From ZC4RG36 sp964652205 (GTDB lineage: Bacteria > Chloroflexota > Anaerolineae > Aggregatilineales > Phototrophicaceae), in contig CAZZAO010000004.1 in NCBI GenBank assembly GCA_964652205.1, positions 26,596-90,595 of the forward strand: a stretch of DNA of 64,000 bases, given 5' to 3'. The translations under genes and the position numbers were made by a program. Position 1 is the first letter of the stretch. Each line of letters starts with the position of its first letter. The notes under the pieces are model-generated. The model ran no database searches. It was not told the origin of the DNA and saw only the letters and a program-made list of their open reading frames with translations. Shown here one piece after another: positions 1-7,659 of this stretch.

Positions 1-648
1 GATATTACGCGAGGCGAACTCCCCCAGACAATCGTAGAGCGCCGACGGCTGATGACGGGTAGCGAAGACGATTGAAGTCTTGTTGTATTCCCCGCGCGGC
101 GGGTCGTCCTGACCGATGACGAAAAAGCGCGTGAAATTAAACGGCACATCCTCGATAGCGCTTTCAAGCACGTCGAGATTGTACAACTTCGCCGCCAGTT
201 CGGTCGCCAGCGCGCCGGTGTTCGGCTCATGATCTTTCGCCAGGTCAGCCGCCGAGCCAGCGGTATCGTACCACGGCATCGGCTTCATCCTGTGTCGGCG
301 CAGGTAAGCATCACACTGGGCCAGCGCCTGCGGGTGCGAGCGCACGAACTTCACCTCGTCAAGCGGCGTTCCTGCCGGAGCCAGCAGCGAATGATGGACG
401 TGCAGAATCACCTCGGCCTGAATCCGCAGGTCGGACTCCATCAGCAGTTCATACGCCTGACTGACCGCGCCAGCCAGCGCGTTTTCGACCGGCAGCATCC
501 CATAATGCGCTTTGCCGGAATGAATGGCCGCGAAAAGGTCAGTGAGGACGTCGGTCGGCAGTGGATCGACGGCATCGCCAAAATGCTGCAAAATCGCCAG
601 CTCGGAATTTGCGCCAAGCACGCCCTGAAATGCTACTTTTTCCTTCAC
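1..648 (-). CDS. pheA: Prephenate dehydratase, C-terminus cut by window edge
   Basis: This enzyme converts prephenate to phenylpyruvate in phenylalanine synthesis. The visible 216 codons cover the whole catalytic domain and the first part of a C-terminal ACT domain. Seen: the conserved segment VENALAGAVSQAYELL at residues 54-69 (usually VENS, so Ser is Ala here) and the TRFFVIG motif at 173-179, whose Thr is the catalytic residue in the family. A sequence like the start of an ACT domain (KTSIVFA) follows from residue 190; in the family this domain binds Phe for feedback control. The start is a GTG at 648 in a purine-rich context. The gene runs off the left edge, so about 60-70 residues are missing. 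It is divergent from the SufR-like gene. Confidence 0.9.
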   Translation of the reverse strand, partial: MKEKVAFQGVLGANSELAILQHFGDAVDPLPTDVLTDLFAAIHSGKAHYGMLPVENALAGAVSQAYELLMESDLRIQAEVILHVHHSLLAPAGTPLDEVKFVRSHPQALAQCDAYLRRHRMKPMPWYDTAGSAADLAKDHEPNTGALATELAAKLYNLDVLESAIEDVPFNFTRFFVIGQDDPPRGEYNKTSIVFATRHQPSALYDCLGEFASRNI

Positions 649-741
649 CTGCTGCCTGCTTCCCTTGTTCGCCGCGCGGCAAAAATCGTAGCATACGGCA
701 CGGGCAGCGTCAATCAGTCGTTCATCCTCACGCGCCGCGAA

Positions 742-770
742 TTGACACCGGGGCGGCTGAGGTATAGACT
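742..770 (+). promoter_or_regulatory. Promoter of the SufR-like gene
   Basis: TTGACA at 742-747 and TAGACT at 765-770 are separated by 17 bp, a good sigma-70-type spacing. The predicted start falls near 777. Just downstream, ACGGTT occurs at 782-787 and again at 804-809, possibly an operator (see findings). Confidence 0.6.
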
Positions 771-816
771 TTTATCAGATGACGGTTAGCATATTTATGG
801 TCGGACGGTTGTAGCA

Positions 817-1467
817 ATGCAGGAAACACGTCAGCTGATCCTCGAAATTCTGAGGGAACGCGGGCAGGCCACCGTAGACGACATCGTGAGCGATCTCCAG
901 ACACGGCGCGGGTCGATTACCGCCGTAACCGTGCGCCATCACCTGCTGCGGCTGCAGGAAGACAATCTGATCACCTCGCCGGAACTCAAACGGCGCACTT
1001 CGCCGGGGCGTCCGCAGCACGTCTACTCGCTGACGGAAAAAGCTGCCGAGTATTTCCCCAACAACTACCAGCAGCTCGCTGCCAGCCTGATCGAGCAAAT
1101 CGGCAAGCAGGTCCCTGCCCCCGGCGTCAATGTGATCTTCGAGGGCATCGCCTCGCAGATGGCCTGCGACGCCAATATTCCCTGCCTGCCGCTGCGCCAG
1201 CGGCTTGAGCTGGTGGCCGAGTACCTGAGCCGTCAGGGTTATGATGCTAGCTGGCATGAAACCGAAGCTGACTTCATTTTGCAGACGGTCAACTGCCCCT
1301 ATCACCACATCAACACCAGCGGCAATTTCGCGCTGTGCGAGATGGATATGCGCCTGATCGCCGCCCTGCTTGGAGTCGTGCCGCGCCGGATCGGTTACAT
1401 GGCCGCTGGCGACAGCACCTGCGCCTATGCCATTCCCAAGCTGGAATCGCAGTTTACGGTCGAATAA
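817..1467 (+). CDS. SufR-like Fe-S-sensing transcriptional regulator
   Basis: A 216-residue DeoR/ArsR-type winged-helix regulator. The DNA-binding part spans about residues 1-75, with helix-turn-helix text around VTVRHHLLRLQ. The C-terminal half has a cysteine/histidine set: C160 in NCPYHH, C174 in ALCEMD and C202 in STCAY, with H163 and H164 near C160. This resembles the cluster-binding region of cyanobacterial and actinobacterial SufR proteins, which bind a [4Fe-4S] cluster and repress Fe-S assembly genes. The next gene, 145 bp downstream on the same strand, is an A-type Fe-S carrier, so control of that gene and of itself is a reasonable inference. The effector cluster is not proven. The start is ATG at 817, in agreement with the upstream promoter. 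Confidence 0.75.
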   Translation: MQETRQLILEILRERGQATVDDIVSDLQTRRGSITAVTVRHHLLRLQEDNLITSPELKRRTSPGRPQHVYSLTEKAAEYFPNNYQQLAASLIEQIGKQVPAPGVNVIFEGIASQMACDANIPCLPLRQRLELVAEYLSRQGYDASWHETEADFILQTVNCPYHHINTSGNFALCEMDMRLIAALLGVVPRRIGYMAAGDSTCAYAIPKLESQFTVE

Positions 1468-1545
1468 CTAACCAGCCCTCGGCACGGAATTTCCGTAGTC
1501 CGTCTGTGACGGCTAACCGTTTATTGACGATGCCCATGAGAATAA

Positions 1546-1574
1546 TTGACGGTCGTCCGTTTCGGTGCTAGAAT
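1546..1574 (+). promoter_or_regulatory. Promoter of the A-type Fe-S carrier gene
   Basis: TTGACG at 1546-1551 and TAGAAT at 1569-1574 have a 17 bp spacer, with an extended -10 (TGC directly before TAGAAT). Upstream, ACGGCTAACCGT (1509-1520) is a small inverted repeat. It contains the reverse complement of a 9-mer found in front of the SufR-like gene at 782-790. Confidence 0.65.
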
Positions 1575-1611
1575 CGTCGGGTAAGATTATGAGCGCGTTG
1601 AGGAGACGACG

Positions 1612-2049
1612 ATGGCTGTGAATGAAGCGTTGCGTGAAGAGCTTGAACTGATCCAGCCGCAGGTTGATACCGACACCGTCCTGACGGTCACTCCGGCGGC
1701 GGTCAACATCATCCATACCCTGCTGGAACAGCGCCAGATTCCGAACCATGCGCTGCGCGTGTTCGTCTCCGGCGGCGGCTGCTCCGGGCTTCAGTACGGC
1801 ATGGCGTTCGAGGCCGCGCCGCGTGACTTTGACGCTGTGGTGGAAGAAGGCGGCGTCCGCCTGATCGTCGATCCGACCAGCCTGATGTACCTCAAGGGCG
1901 CGACGATTGACTACGTCGACAGCCTGATGGGCGGCGGCTTCCGCATCGAGAACCCAAACGCGGTGTCGGCGTGCGGCTGTGGTCACTCCTTCAAGACCGC
2001 CAGCGATGGCGGCGCGTCGGACTCGAGCTGCGGTTCGTGCAGCCACTAG
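1612..2049 (+). CDS. erpA: A-type iron-sulfur carrier (HesB/IscA/ErpA family)
   Basis: A 145-residue Fe-S cluster carrier that hands clusters to apo-proteins. All three family cysteines are visible: C57 in GGGCSGLQYG, and C121 and C123 in the C-terminal ACGCGHSF. The N-terminal extension of about 22 residues and a tail with a further CGSC pair (C140, C143) are unusual. The extra tail cysteines could affect cluster or metal binding, but this is only inference. The ATG at 1612 follows TTGAGGAG. It has its own promoter and is followed by a strong terminator, so it is probably monocistronic. It lies downstream of a likely SufR-type regulator. ErpA and IscA cannot be told apart securely by eye, so the symbol names the family. 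Confidence 0.85.
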   Translation: MAVNEALREELELIQPQVDTDTVLTVTPAAVNIIHTLLEQRQIPNHALRVFVSGGGCSGLQYGMAFEAAPRDFDAVVEEGGVRLIVDPTSLMYLKGATIDYVDSLMGGGFRIENPNAVSACGCGHSFKTASDGGASDSSCGSCSH

Positions 2050-2070
2050 CTCGCACAGTTCTGTAGACTT

Positions 2071-2103
2071 AAACAGCCGGGAATATCCCGGCTGTTTTTA
2101 TTT
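2071..2103 (+). terminator. Rho-independent terminator after the Fe-S carrier gene
   Basis: A perfect 12 bp inverted repeat (2071-2082 with 2086-2097) with a 3-base loop is followed by a T-rich tail. The A-rich left flank could also stop transcription from the other strand. Confidence 0.85.
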
Positions 2104-2143
2104 CAGCCTGAAGCTGACACTAATGAGTCAGTTCAAACAGTAA

Positions 2144-2175
2144 GCCCTCACCTCCGACTCTCTGAGAGTGAGGGC
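2144..2175. repeat. REP-like element, CCCTCACC family, copy 1
   Basis: GCCCTCAC (2144-2151) pairs with GTGAGGGC (2168-2175). Related CCCTCACC...GAGGG elements occur at 4726, 13401 and 63941, always between genes. Confidence 0.55.
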
Positions 2176-2185
2176 CGAGGATCGT

Positions 2186-3058
2186 TTAGCGCCGAAGGAT
2201 GCTGACGAGCAGGCCCAGCAGGCCGAGCGCAGCGAGGCCAATAATCGGGACAAGCGGCGGGAGGCTGCTCGGCAGCAGGCTGGTGAAGGTTTCGTCAGGC
2301 AGGTTGGTCGGCGTCGCCGCGCTGGACGGATCGAGGGTTGGCTCCGCCGTCGGCGCAAGGGCGGCAACGCCCGGCGGATAGGTATAGGTCGGCAGCGCGA
2401 CCCGCTGTGTCGCCTGCTCGGTCGAGTTAGCCGCGTCGATGCCTTCGATCTGCATCGTGAACGCGCCTGACGTCACGGCCACCGCCGCGCCACCGGTCGC
2501 AGCAGCGTTCGCCAGGGCCGGGCTGGTGCGCGCCAGCGCCGTCTGCGTGAGGAGGCTGCCGGGAGTCATCGTCACCGCCGCGCCAGTCACCGTGGCGTCG
2601 ATGTTGGCGGCCTCCGCGCCGATGTCGTCGAGCGACGTCACCGAGGGAATCGAGTCCGGGTCACCGTGAATCTGCACCAGCTCGCCGAAAATCCAGCCGC
2701 GCCGGGCTGGAGCAGGATCGTACTGAAACTCGATCCACTGATAGTAACGGCGAATGGCGTTGTAGTATTCGCCGGGCCGTACCTGCCCCAGCAGTTCAGA
2801 GGCGGGATCGGGCAGCGCGCGGACGTTCGAGACGCCGAGCGACTCGATCTGCACCGGGCCGAGCGGAGTCGCCGTGCGCGTCGGCGTCGCGGTCGCGTTT
2901 GACTGCTGCGCGCCGGGAATCGACTGGAACAGGTCAACCTGCACCGGCGTCGAAGTCGGGAAATTCTGGGCGGGCGCGTCAGCGCGCGCCTGCACGATCC
3001 ATAAACTCAGCGCGGCCAGCACGGCCAGCATGAGCGTCAGTTGTCGCGTGAAACGCAT
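2186..3058 (-). CDS. Secreted SH3-domain protein with C-terminal membrane anchor
   Basis: A 290-residue exported protein of unknown function. It has an N-terminal signal peptide (hydrophobic stretch ending near ARADAPA), then a Thr/Pro linker and a bacterial SH3-like domain. That domain shows the usual text NVRALPDPASELLGQV and YYQWIEF around residues 75-130. A long low-complexity Ala/Thr region follows, and then a C-terminal hydrophobic helix ending in ILRR that looks like a membrane anchor. Bacterial SH3 domains often bind cell-wall peptides. ATG at 3058 was chosen over an in-frame TTG at 3073 because AGGA lies at good spacing. It lies downstream of a LysM-M23 lipoprotein on the same strand, which suggests a shared envelope role. 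Confidence 0.7.
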   Translation of the reverse strand: MRFTRQLTLMLAVLAALSLWIVQARADAPAQNFPTSTPVQVDLFQSIPGAQQSNATATPTRTATPLGPVQIESLGVSNVRALPDPASELLGQVRPGEYYNAIRRYYQWIEFQYDPAPARRGWIFGELVQIHGDPDSIPSVTSLDDIGAEAANIDATVTGAAVTMTPGSLLTQTALARTSPALANAAATGGAAVAVTSGAFTMQIEGIDAANSTEQATQRVALPTYTYPPGVAALAPTAEPTLDPSSAATPTNLPDETFTSLLPSSLPPLVPIIGLAALGLLGLLVSILRR

Positions 3059-3106
3059 AGTGATCCTGAACAAACCATTCAGACGAGCGGGGGAATTATA
3101 GCGCAG

Positions 3107-4705
3107 TTACCAGGTGATGTTATTGGCCGGGTCCTCGCGGCCCTGATCGGCGACGCGCTGATCGCTGCCCTTGACCATATAGCCCTGATATTCCTGCCCA
3201 GGCAGCCCCATCATCGTCCAGCCGCTCATCACCCAGGCCGGGCGCGGCTGGCTCGGCAGGCACTCGTCACACATCACCGGAATCCATTCGCCATTGTAGC
3301 GCCGCGCCATGTGCATGTGCGTGCCATTGGAGACGCCGCCTTCGCATGACGGATGGCCGATCCTGTCGCCGGGATTGACGCGCGTCCCGGCGGCGATCCG
3401 ATCCTGCGCGGCCATGTGCAGATACAGGATCGTCCAGCCGGTCGATTCGTCGCCATCCCCGTCGAGATCGAGGATGACCGTGCCGAGCGCCGTCCGCGCG
3501 ATCACGCCGGACGCCATCGCCGTGGCATAGAACTGCGAGACGTAGCAGCCTGAGGTGACGTTCGTCAGGTCATCGGGCGGCGCGAAGTCGATGGCCGACC
3601 ATGAGCTGCCCTCACCATAGCCGCCATGCGGCCCGCCGGTGAAGTACCACAGCTGCCCGGCAGGAAACGGGAAGTCGAGCGGGGGCTGCTGCAAGTCCGG
3701 CGGGACGACCGGGTCAACCGCGCCGATGAACGGGTTGCCAAAATAGGCGTTATAGGTGCGGTAAAAACCGTCCTGACCGATCTGCTGCTGCCAGCTATCG
3801 ACGGTGGTATTCAGGCTGAGGAAGTATTGCAGGCCGACCGTCCCGGCATTGAGTCCCGGCGCGTAGGTCAGGCGCGTCCCGTCGCTAAATTCGAGCGCTG
3901 TCAGGCCGCGATCTTTCCAGCCGTAATAGCCGGTATTCATCCGGTCACTGGCATAAGCCAACTGTTTATACAGGCCGCTGCGGATGAAGTTCGGGTCATT
4001 CACCCCCATCGGGAACTGCTTCTGATCGTCGGAGAGATTCGTCTGCGTCAGCCAGCCGCTCTTGAGTTCGAGCAGCGCCAGCAGCACGCGCGGATCGACG
4101 CTGTATTCGTAGGCAACGCGCCGGATCACGTCGGCGGCGCTGACCTGTTCGCCGTCGATGATGTCGGTCGCGTCATGAATGTAACCGGGCTGCTGGCTGA
4201 CGAAAGCGGCGACGTCGAAGCCGTTCGCGCCGGGGCCGAAGACCATACGCGAATCGGGCATAATCTTGAAATTGCTGGTGCTGGCGGTCGGCGCGCCGGG
4301 AAGCTGAAGTACCTGCCCGACCGAGAGGACGTCGGGATTGACGAGTTGATTGACTCTGAGCAGGCTGTCAACCGAAATGCCGTTGGCGGTGGCAATCGAA
4401 AAGAGCGTGTCGCCTTCCTGCACCACATACTGCTGATTGCCCGTTGCCCCAGTCGCCAGCGCGCGTGTCGGGTCAGCGGTCGGGTTGGTGTAGGGAACCC
4501 GCGGCATCGGCGCGCCTGCCGTCTGCGGGACACCGGGTGGCAGCCCTGCCTGCCCCTGAGACTCGCTCTGCCCATCCACTGGCGGCGGAACGACTCCCGG
4601 CGCGCCGGGAAAGGTCGCCGTAATCACGATTACGTCACTCTGGTTGCGGACGCACGAGGCAGTCAGCAGGGCCAGACACAACACAGCAAGCAAACGAATC
4701 CGCAT
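3107..4705 (-). CDS. Lipoprotein with LysM domain and M23-type peptidase domain
   Basis: A 532-residue lipoprotein with lipobox LLTASC near residue 18. A Pro/Gly-rich linker leads to one LysM domain (about 92-137, YVVQEGDTLFSIA...VGQVLQLP) that binds peptidoglycan. A C-terminal domain of the M23/LytM type follows, with AIDFAPP as the metal-binding Asp region and the HMHMARR motif matching the HxH of the family. The middle part (about 155-350) is not assigned. M23 enzymes cut peptide cross-links in peptidoglycan, so wall remodelling outside the membrane is the likely job. Whether the first zinc-ligand His is properly placed (GGPHGG precedes the Asp by about 15 residues) is less certain, so activity should not be assumed. 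Confidence 0.75.
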   Translation of the reverse strand: MRIRLLAVLCLALLTASCVRNQSDVIVITATFPGAPGVVPPPVDGQSESQGQAGLPPGVPQTAGAPMPRVPYTNPTADPTRALATGATGNQQYVVQEGDTLFSIATANGISVDSLLRVNQLVNPDVLSVGQVLQLPGAPTASTSNFKIMPDSRMVFGPGANGFDVAAFVSQQPGYIHDATDIIDGEQVSAADVIRRVAYEYSVDPRVLLALLELKSGWLTQTNLSDDQKQFPMGVNDPNFIRSGLYKQLAYASDRMNTGYYGWKDRGLTALEFSDGTRLTYAPGLNAGTVGLQYFLSLNTTVDSWQQQIGQDGFYRTYNAYFGNPFIGAVDPVVPPDLQQPPLDFPFPAGQLWYFTGGPHGGYGEGSSWSAIDFAPPDDLTNVTSGCYVSQFYATAMASGVIARTALGTVILDLDGDGDESTGWTILYLHMAAQDRIAAGTRVNPGDRIGHPSCEGGVSNGTHMHMARRYNGEWIPVMCDECLPSQPRPAWVMSGWTMMGLPGQEYQGYMVKGSDQRVADQGREDPANNITW

Positions 4706-4725
4706 AGACTAATCGCTTCGGTAAA

Positions 4726-4769
4726 CCCTCACCCACGGCCCCTTCGCGGCCTCGCCTCAGGACGAGGGA
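4726..4769. repeat. REP-like element, CCCTCACC family, copy 2
   Basis: CCCTCACCC at 4726-4734 followed by GGCCCC text and closing GACGAGGG near 4761. It lies between two minus-strand genes. Confidence 0.45.
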
Positions 4770-4812
4770 GAAAGAGCGGCGCAGGTTTTTCAGTGATTGC
4801 CTCAAGCATAAC

Positions 4813-6102
4813 CTACCGGAAGCTCCAGACGCCAATCGTGCCTTCCGCGACCGAGAGCGGGACGGTGTCCTGCCGCGAGACGTCGAGCAGCGTAATCACC
4901 GGCTTATCGCCAGCCTGGACTTCGCTGTAAATCAACTGCTGGCTGTCCGGCGACCAGACGCGGTGACTGTGCGCGAACTGATCGAAGTAGGTGAGCATAT
5001 ACACTTCATCGCGCGTCGGCAGGAACGGCGGATAGGTGCGCGTCGAGCCGGTCGAGACGTCGAGCACCGTCCACGCCAGCCCGGCCTGCCCCTGCTGGAG
5101 CGAGGCCATGACGCCGCGCGGGCCGCTAGCGCTGAAGCTGCCCGGCGGCGTGACGCCTGTTGTCAGCGTCAGATAGGCGATCCGATGGCTGTCCGGCGAC
5201 CAGAAATAGGCCAGCACGCCGCTTGAAGGGCTGCGTGTCAGGGTTTTGCCCGTCACGGCGTCGATGACCATCAGCGGCCCCTGCCGGTCGTCGTAAGCGA
5301 TGGCATTCCCATCCGGCGACCATGAGAACGACACCGGGCCGCGCAGTTTTGTCGCCACTGTGGTCGTCCGGGTGTCAGCCGAGATGACCAGATCAGTCGA
5401 GGAGCCGTCAGCGTTGAGCGCGCCGAACAGCAGGCGGTCATCGACTGGCGACCAACCCGGCGAGAGGAACATCCCCGGCGTCACTGGCAGCGAACTGACC
5501 ACCACGTTGGTCTCGACGTCGTAGACATCGAGGCGGTTGTTGTCGCGCTGCCAGAGCATCTTCGTCCCGTCAGGACTCCAGCTAAAGTAAAATGGCGCGC
5601 CCGCCCCGGCGATCCGCGATAAGGCCGCTGCGCCGTCACGGATGATCTCGACGAACAGCCCCTTCTGATCGCTCAGGAGTACCGCCAGATCGCGGCAGTT
5701 GGCCGAGTCGGCACAGTTCTGTGGCGACCAGTAAGCATAATTGAAAATCTCGCCATCTCCGCTATAAATCACGCTGCCGGGTTTACCATCCGCCGAAACG
5801 AAAACGTCGGTCGTCTCAATCGCCCCACTCGCGCCAATTGAGGAACGAAAATAGGCCAGACGGCCATCGGTGGCCCAGGTCGGCCACTGGTAAAGCAGGA
5901 GATGATCGCTGTTCGGCCCGGCATCGTCGGTCAGGCGGGTCGTCGTGCCGCTGCCGTTGAGCAGGTAGATGTTGTAATCCTTACCGACATAGGCGATCTG
6001 GCCGGTGATCGTCGGCAGGGCGGTTCCATCCTGCGCCGACGCAGCGCCCAGACCGCAGCAGACCGTCAGCAGGATGATGAGAACCAGACTCATTTTACGC
6101 AT
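4813..6102 (-). CDS. Exported TolB-like beta-propeller protein
   Basis: A 429-residue exported protein with a signal peptide (MRKMSLVLIILL... to ASAQD). About six WD40-like PD40 repeats follow. Each has a phrase such as FSWSPDGTKMLW, PGWSPVDDRLLF, FSWSPDGNAIAY or YFWSPDSHRIAY, which is typical of the TolB C-terminal propeller and of the many secreted propellers in Chloroflexota. The partner or ligand is unknown. The ATG at 6102 gives a clean signal peptide; an upstream in-frame extension to 6228 has no signal and is rejected. It is divergent from the SCP2 gene. Confidence 0.75.
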   Translation of the reverse strand: MRKMSLVLIILLTVCCGLGAASAQDGTALPTITGQIAYVGKDYNIYLLNGSGTTTRLTDDAGPNSDHLLLYQWPTWATDGRLAYFRSSIGASGAIETTDVFVSADGKPGSVIYSGDGEIFNYAYWSPQNCADSANCRDLAVLLSDQKGLFVEIIRDGAAALSRIAGAGAPFYFSWSPDGTKMLWQRDNNRLDVYDVETNVVVSSLPVTPGMFLSPGWSPVDDRLLFGALNADGSSTDLVISADTRTTTVATKLRGPVSFSWSPDGNAIAYDDRQGPLMVIDAVTGKTLTRSPSSGVLAYFWSPDSHRIAYLTLTTGVTPPGSFSASGPRGVMASLQQGQAGLAWTVLDVSTGSTRTYPPFLPTRDEVYMLTYFDQFAHSHRVWSPDSQQLIYSEVQAGDKPVITLLDVSRQDTVPLSVAEGTIGVWSFR

Positions 6103-6227
6103 GGCATCGCCCTCATCCTTAAACCGGAGTAGGCACTGACAGGCAACGATTGTATACTTACCTGTCAGAAAGTCGAACCATTTGACCGGCGCGGCAGGGC
6201 CGTCCGGCTTCTCCAGGAGCAGTTTCA

Positions 6228-6560
6228 ATGACCATGACGCGCGATGAAATCGCCGGGATTTTCCCGGAACTGGTGGCCCATTTTAACCCGCAGAAGGCGC
6301 AGGGAGTCGAGGCGCGCATTCAGTTCGAGCTGAGCGGCGACAACGGCGGCTCATGGTGGCTCAACATCAATCAGGGCGAAGTCACGACTGGCGAAGGCCG
6401 GATCGACAGCCCCCAGATGACGATTAAGGCGAAGGCTGACGACTACGCCGCGATGGCACAGGGGAGCCTCAACCCGATGCAGGCATTCATGAGCGGGCGC
6501 GTCAAGGTTCAGGGCGATATGGGCATGGCGATGCGCTTCATGACCATGTTCAACCTCTAG
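6228..6560 (+). CDS. SCP2 sterol-binding domain protein
   Basis: A 110-residue single-domain protein matching the SCP2 lipid-transfer fold. The C-terminal pattern GSLNPMQAFMSGRVKVQGDM is characteristic: SCP2 proteins carry nearly the same NPMxAFMxGKxKxxGDMxxAM text. Such proteins bind hydrophobic molecules such as sterols or acyl chains in the cytoplasm; the ligand here is unknown. The ATG at 6228 follows AGGAG with 8 bases spacing. It stands alone, between a divergent propeller gene and a convergent HEAT-repeat gene. Confidence 0.85.
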   Translation: MTMTRDEIAGIFPELVAHFNPQKAQGVEARIQFELSGDNGGSWWLNINQGEVTTGEGRIDSPQMTIKAKADDYAAMAQGSLNPMQAFMSGRVKVQGDMGMAMRFMTMFNL

Positions 6561-6591
6561 CCCTCAACTTCTCCACTCGCTGACAGCAATC

Positions 6592-6625
6592 AAAAACGCC
6601 GTCCGGTCAATCGACCGGACGGCGT
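6592..6625 (-). terminator. Terminator of the HEAT-repeat gene
   Basis: A perfect 13 bp inverted repeat (6596-6608 with 6613-6625) with a 4-base loop. Five A's at 6592-6596 become the U run on the minus strand, so it serves the gene ending at 6651. Confidence 0.8.
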
Positions 6626-6650
6626 CTACGCCTGAAGCGCAGCGCGCTGC

Positions 6651-7646
6651 TTAGTCGTCCAACGACATGAAGCTGAAGTCGCCACCGACCAGACTGGCGT
6701 TAGCGATGGCGTCGGTGACAGCCTCATAAAGCTCCGTATCATCCTCGCCGTCCTGCTTGAGCCGATCCGCCAGCATATTCAGCGCGCGAGTTGAGTCCCG
6801 CCCGCCGATTTCGCCGAGCGACCAGACGGCCACCTCGCGGATTTCCTGCTCGTCCTCAAAGGCGATGCGTACCAGCTTCGCTACGGTGTCTTCCAGCTCC
6901 AGTTCGCCCGCCGCGCGGGCCGCCTCGAAGCGCATCGCCGGATCGTTACTGTTCAGCTCGCGCGCAACCGTCGGCCCCCAGACTTCGTCCGCAGTCCGCC
7001 CCATCGCAAAGACGGCGCTGTAACGCATCAGCGGTTCCTGACTCTCATACGCTTCGGCGATGGCGTCAGGGACGATCTCATGGCTGCAATTGGCAATGGC
7101 TTCCAGCGCGCGGCGGCGTACATCGAGGTCTTCATCCTCATTGGTCAGCAGGTTGACGGCAGCATCCTGAGCGCGAGCCGTCTCGCGTTCGGGCAGTTCG
7201 CCTAGCTCGCCCGCCAGAATGAAGCGACCGAGCGCGCTGGCGGCTGCCGCGCGAACAGCAATCGCGTCGTCCCATTGCGCCTTATCGATCAGTTCATCCA
7301 TCAACGACAGCGACTCATCATCAAACAGCAGGTCGATGGCGGCCTCGCGGACGCCAGCATCATCGTCGTCGAGCGCATAGCGTCCGAAAGTGTTGTAGTC
7401 CAGTTCAAGATTGGATTCGCTGCTCTCGGCCATCAGGTCGATCAGCTTGTGCCGATAATCGGCAGGCAGGCGCTCCCAGACCGGCTGAATGCGCGCCATG
7501 TCGGACTCGGAGATATTCGACAGGCCGTAAAACACGGTCGCGGACACTTTCGAGCCGTCTTCGCCTTCACGCAGCGCCGCAATCACACTGTCAACGTCCG
7601 GCTGCTGCGGACGGGTTTCGATGTCGAGTTCGTCTTGTTCAGACAT
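6651..7646 (-). CDS. Acidic HEAT-repeat protein
   Basis: A 331-residue, strongly acidic soluble protein made of alpha-helical HEAT-like repeats. Recurring units have the form DAGVREAAIDLL, AVRAAAASALGRF, DVRRRALEAIANC, AMRFEAARAAGEL and EIREVAVWSLGEIGG. These are typical of PBS-lyase/HEAT_2 scaffolds that mediate protein contacts. There is no signal peptide or membrane helix, so it is cytoplasmic. The site-2 protease gene ends at 7660 and this gene begins at 7646, a 13 bp gap, so the two are probably one operon. Specific function is unknown. Confidence 0.8.
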   Translation of the reverse strand: MSEQDELDIETRPQQPDVDSVIAALREGEDGSKVSATVFYGLSNISESDMARIQPVWERLPADYRHKLIDLMAESSESNLELDYNTFGRYALDDDDAGVREAAIDLLFDDESLSLMDELIDKAQWDDAIAVRAAAASALGRFILAGELGELPERETARAQDAAVNLLTNEDEDLDVRRRALEAIANCSHEIVPDAIAEAYESQEPLMRYSAVFAMGRTADEVWGPTVARELNSNDPAMRFEAARAAGELELEDTVAKLVRIAFEDEQEIREVAVWSLGEIGGRDSTRALNMLADRLKQDGEDDTELYEAVTDAIANASLVGGDFSFMSLDD

Positions 7647-7659
7647 AGTTGGTCTTTCT

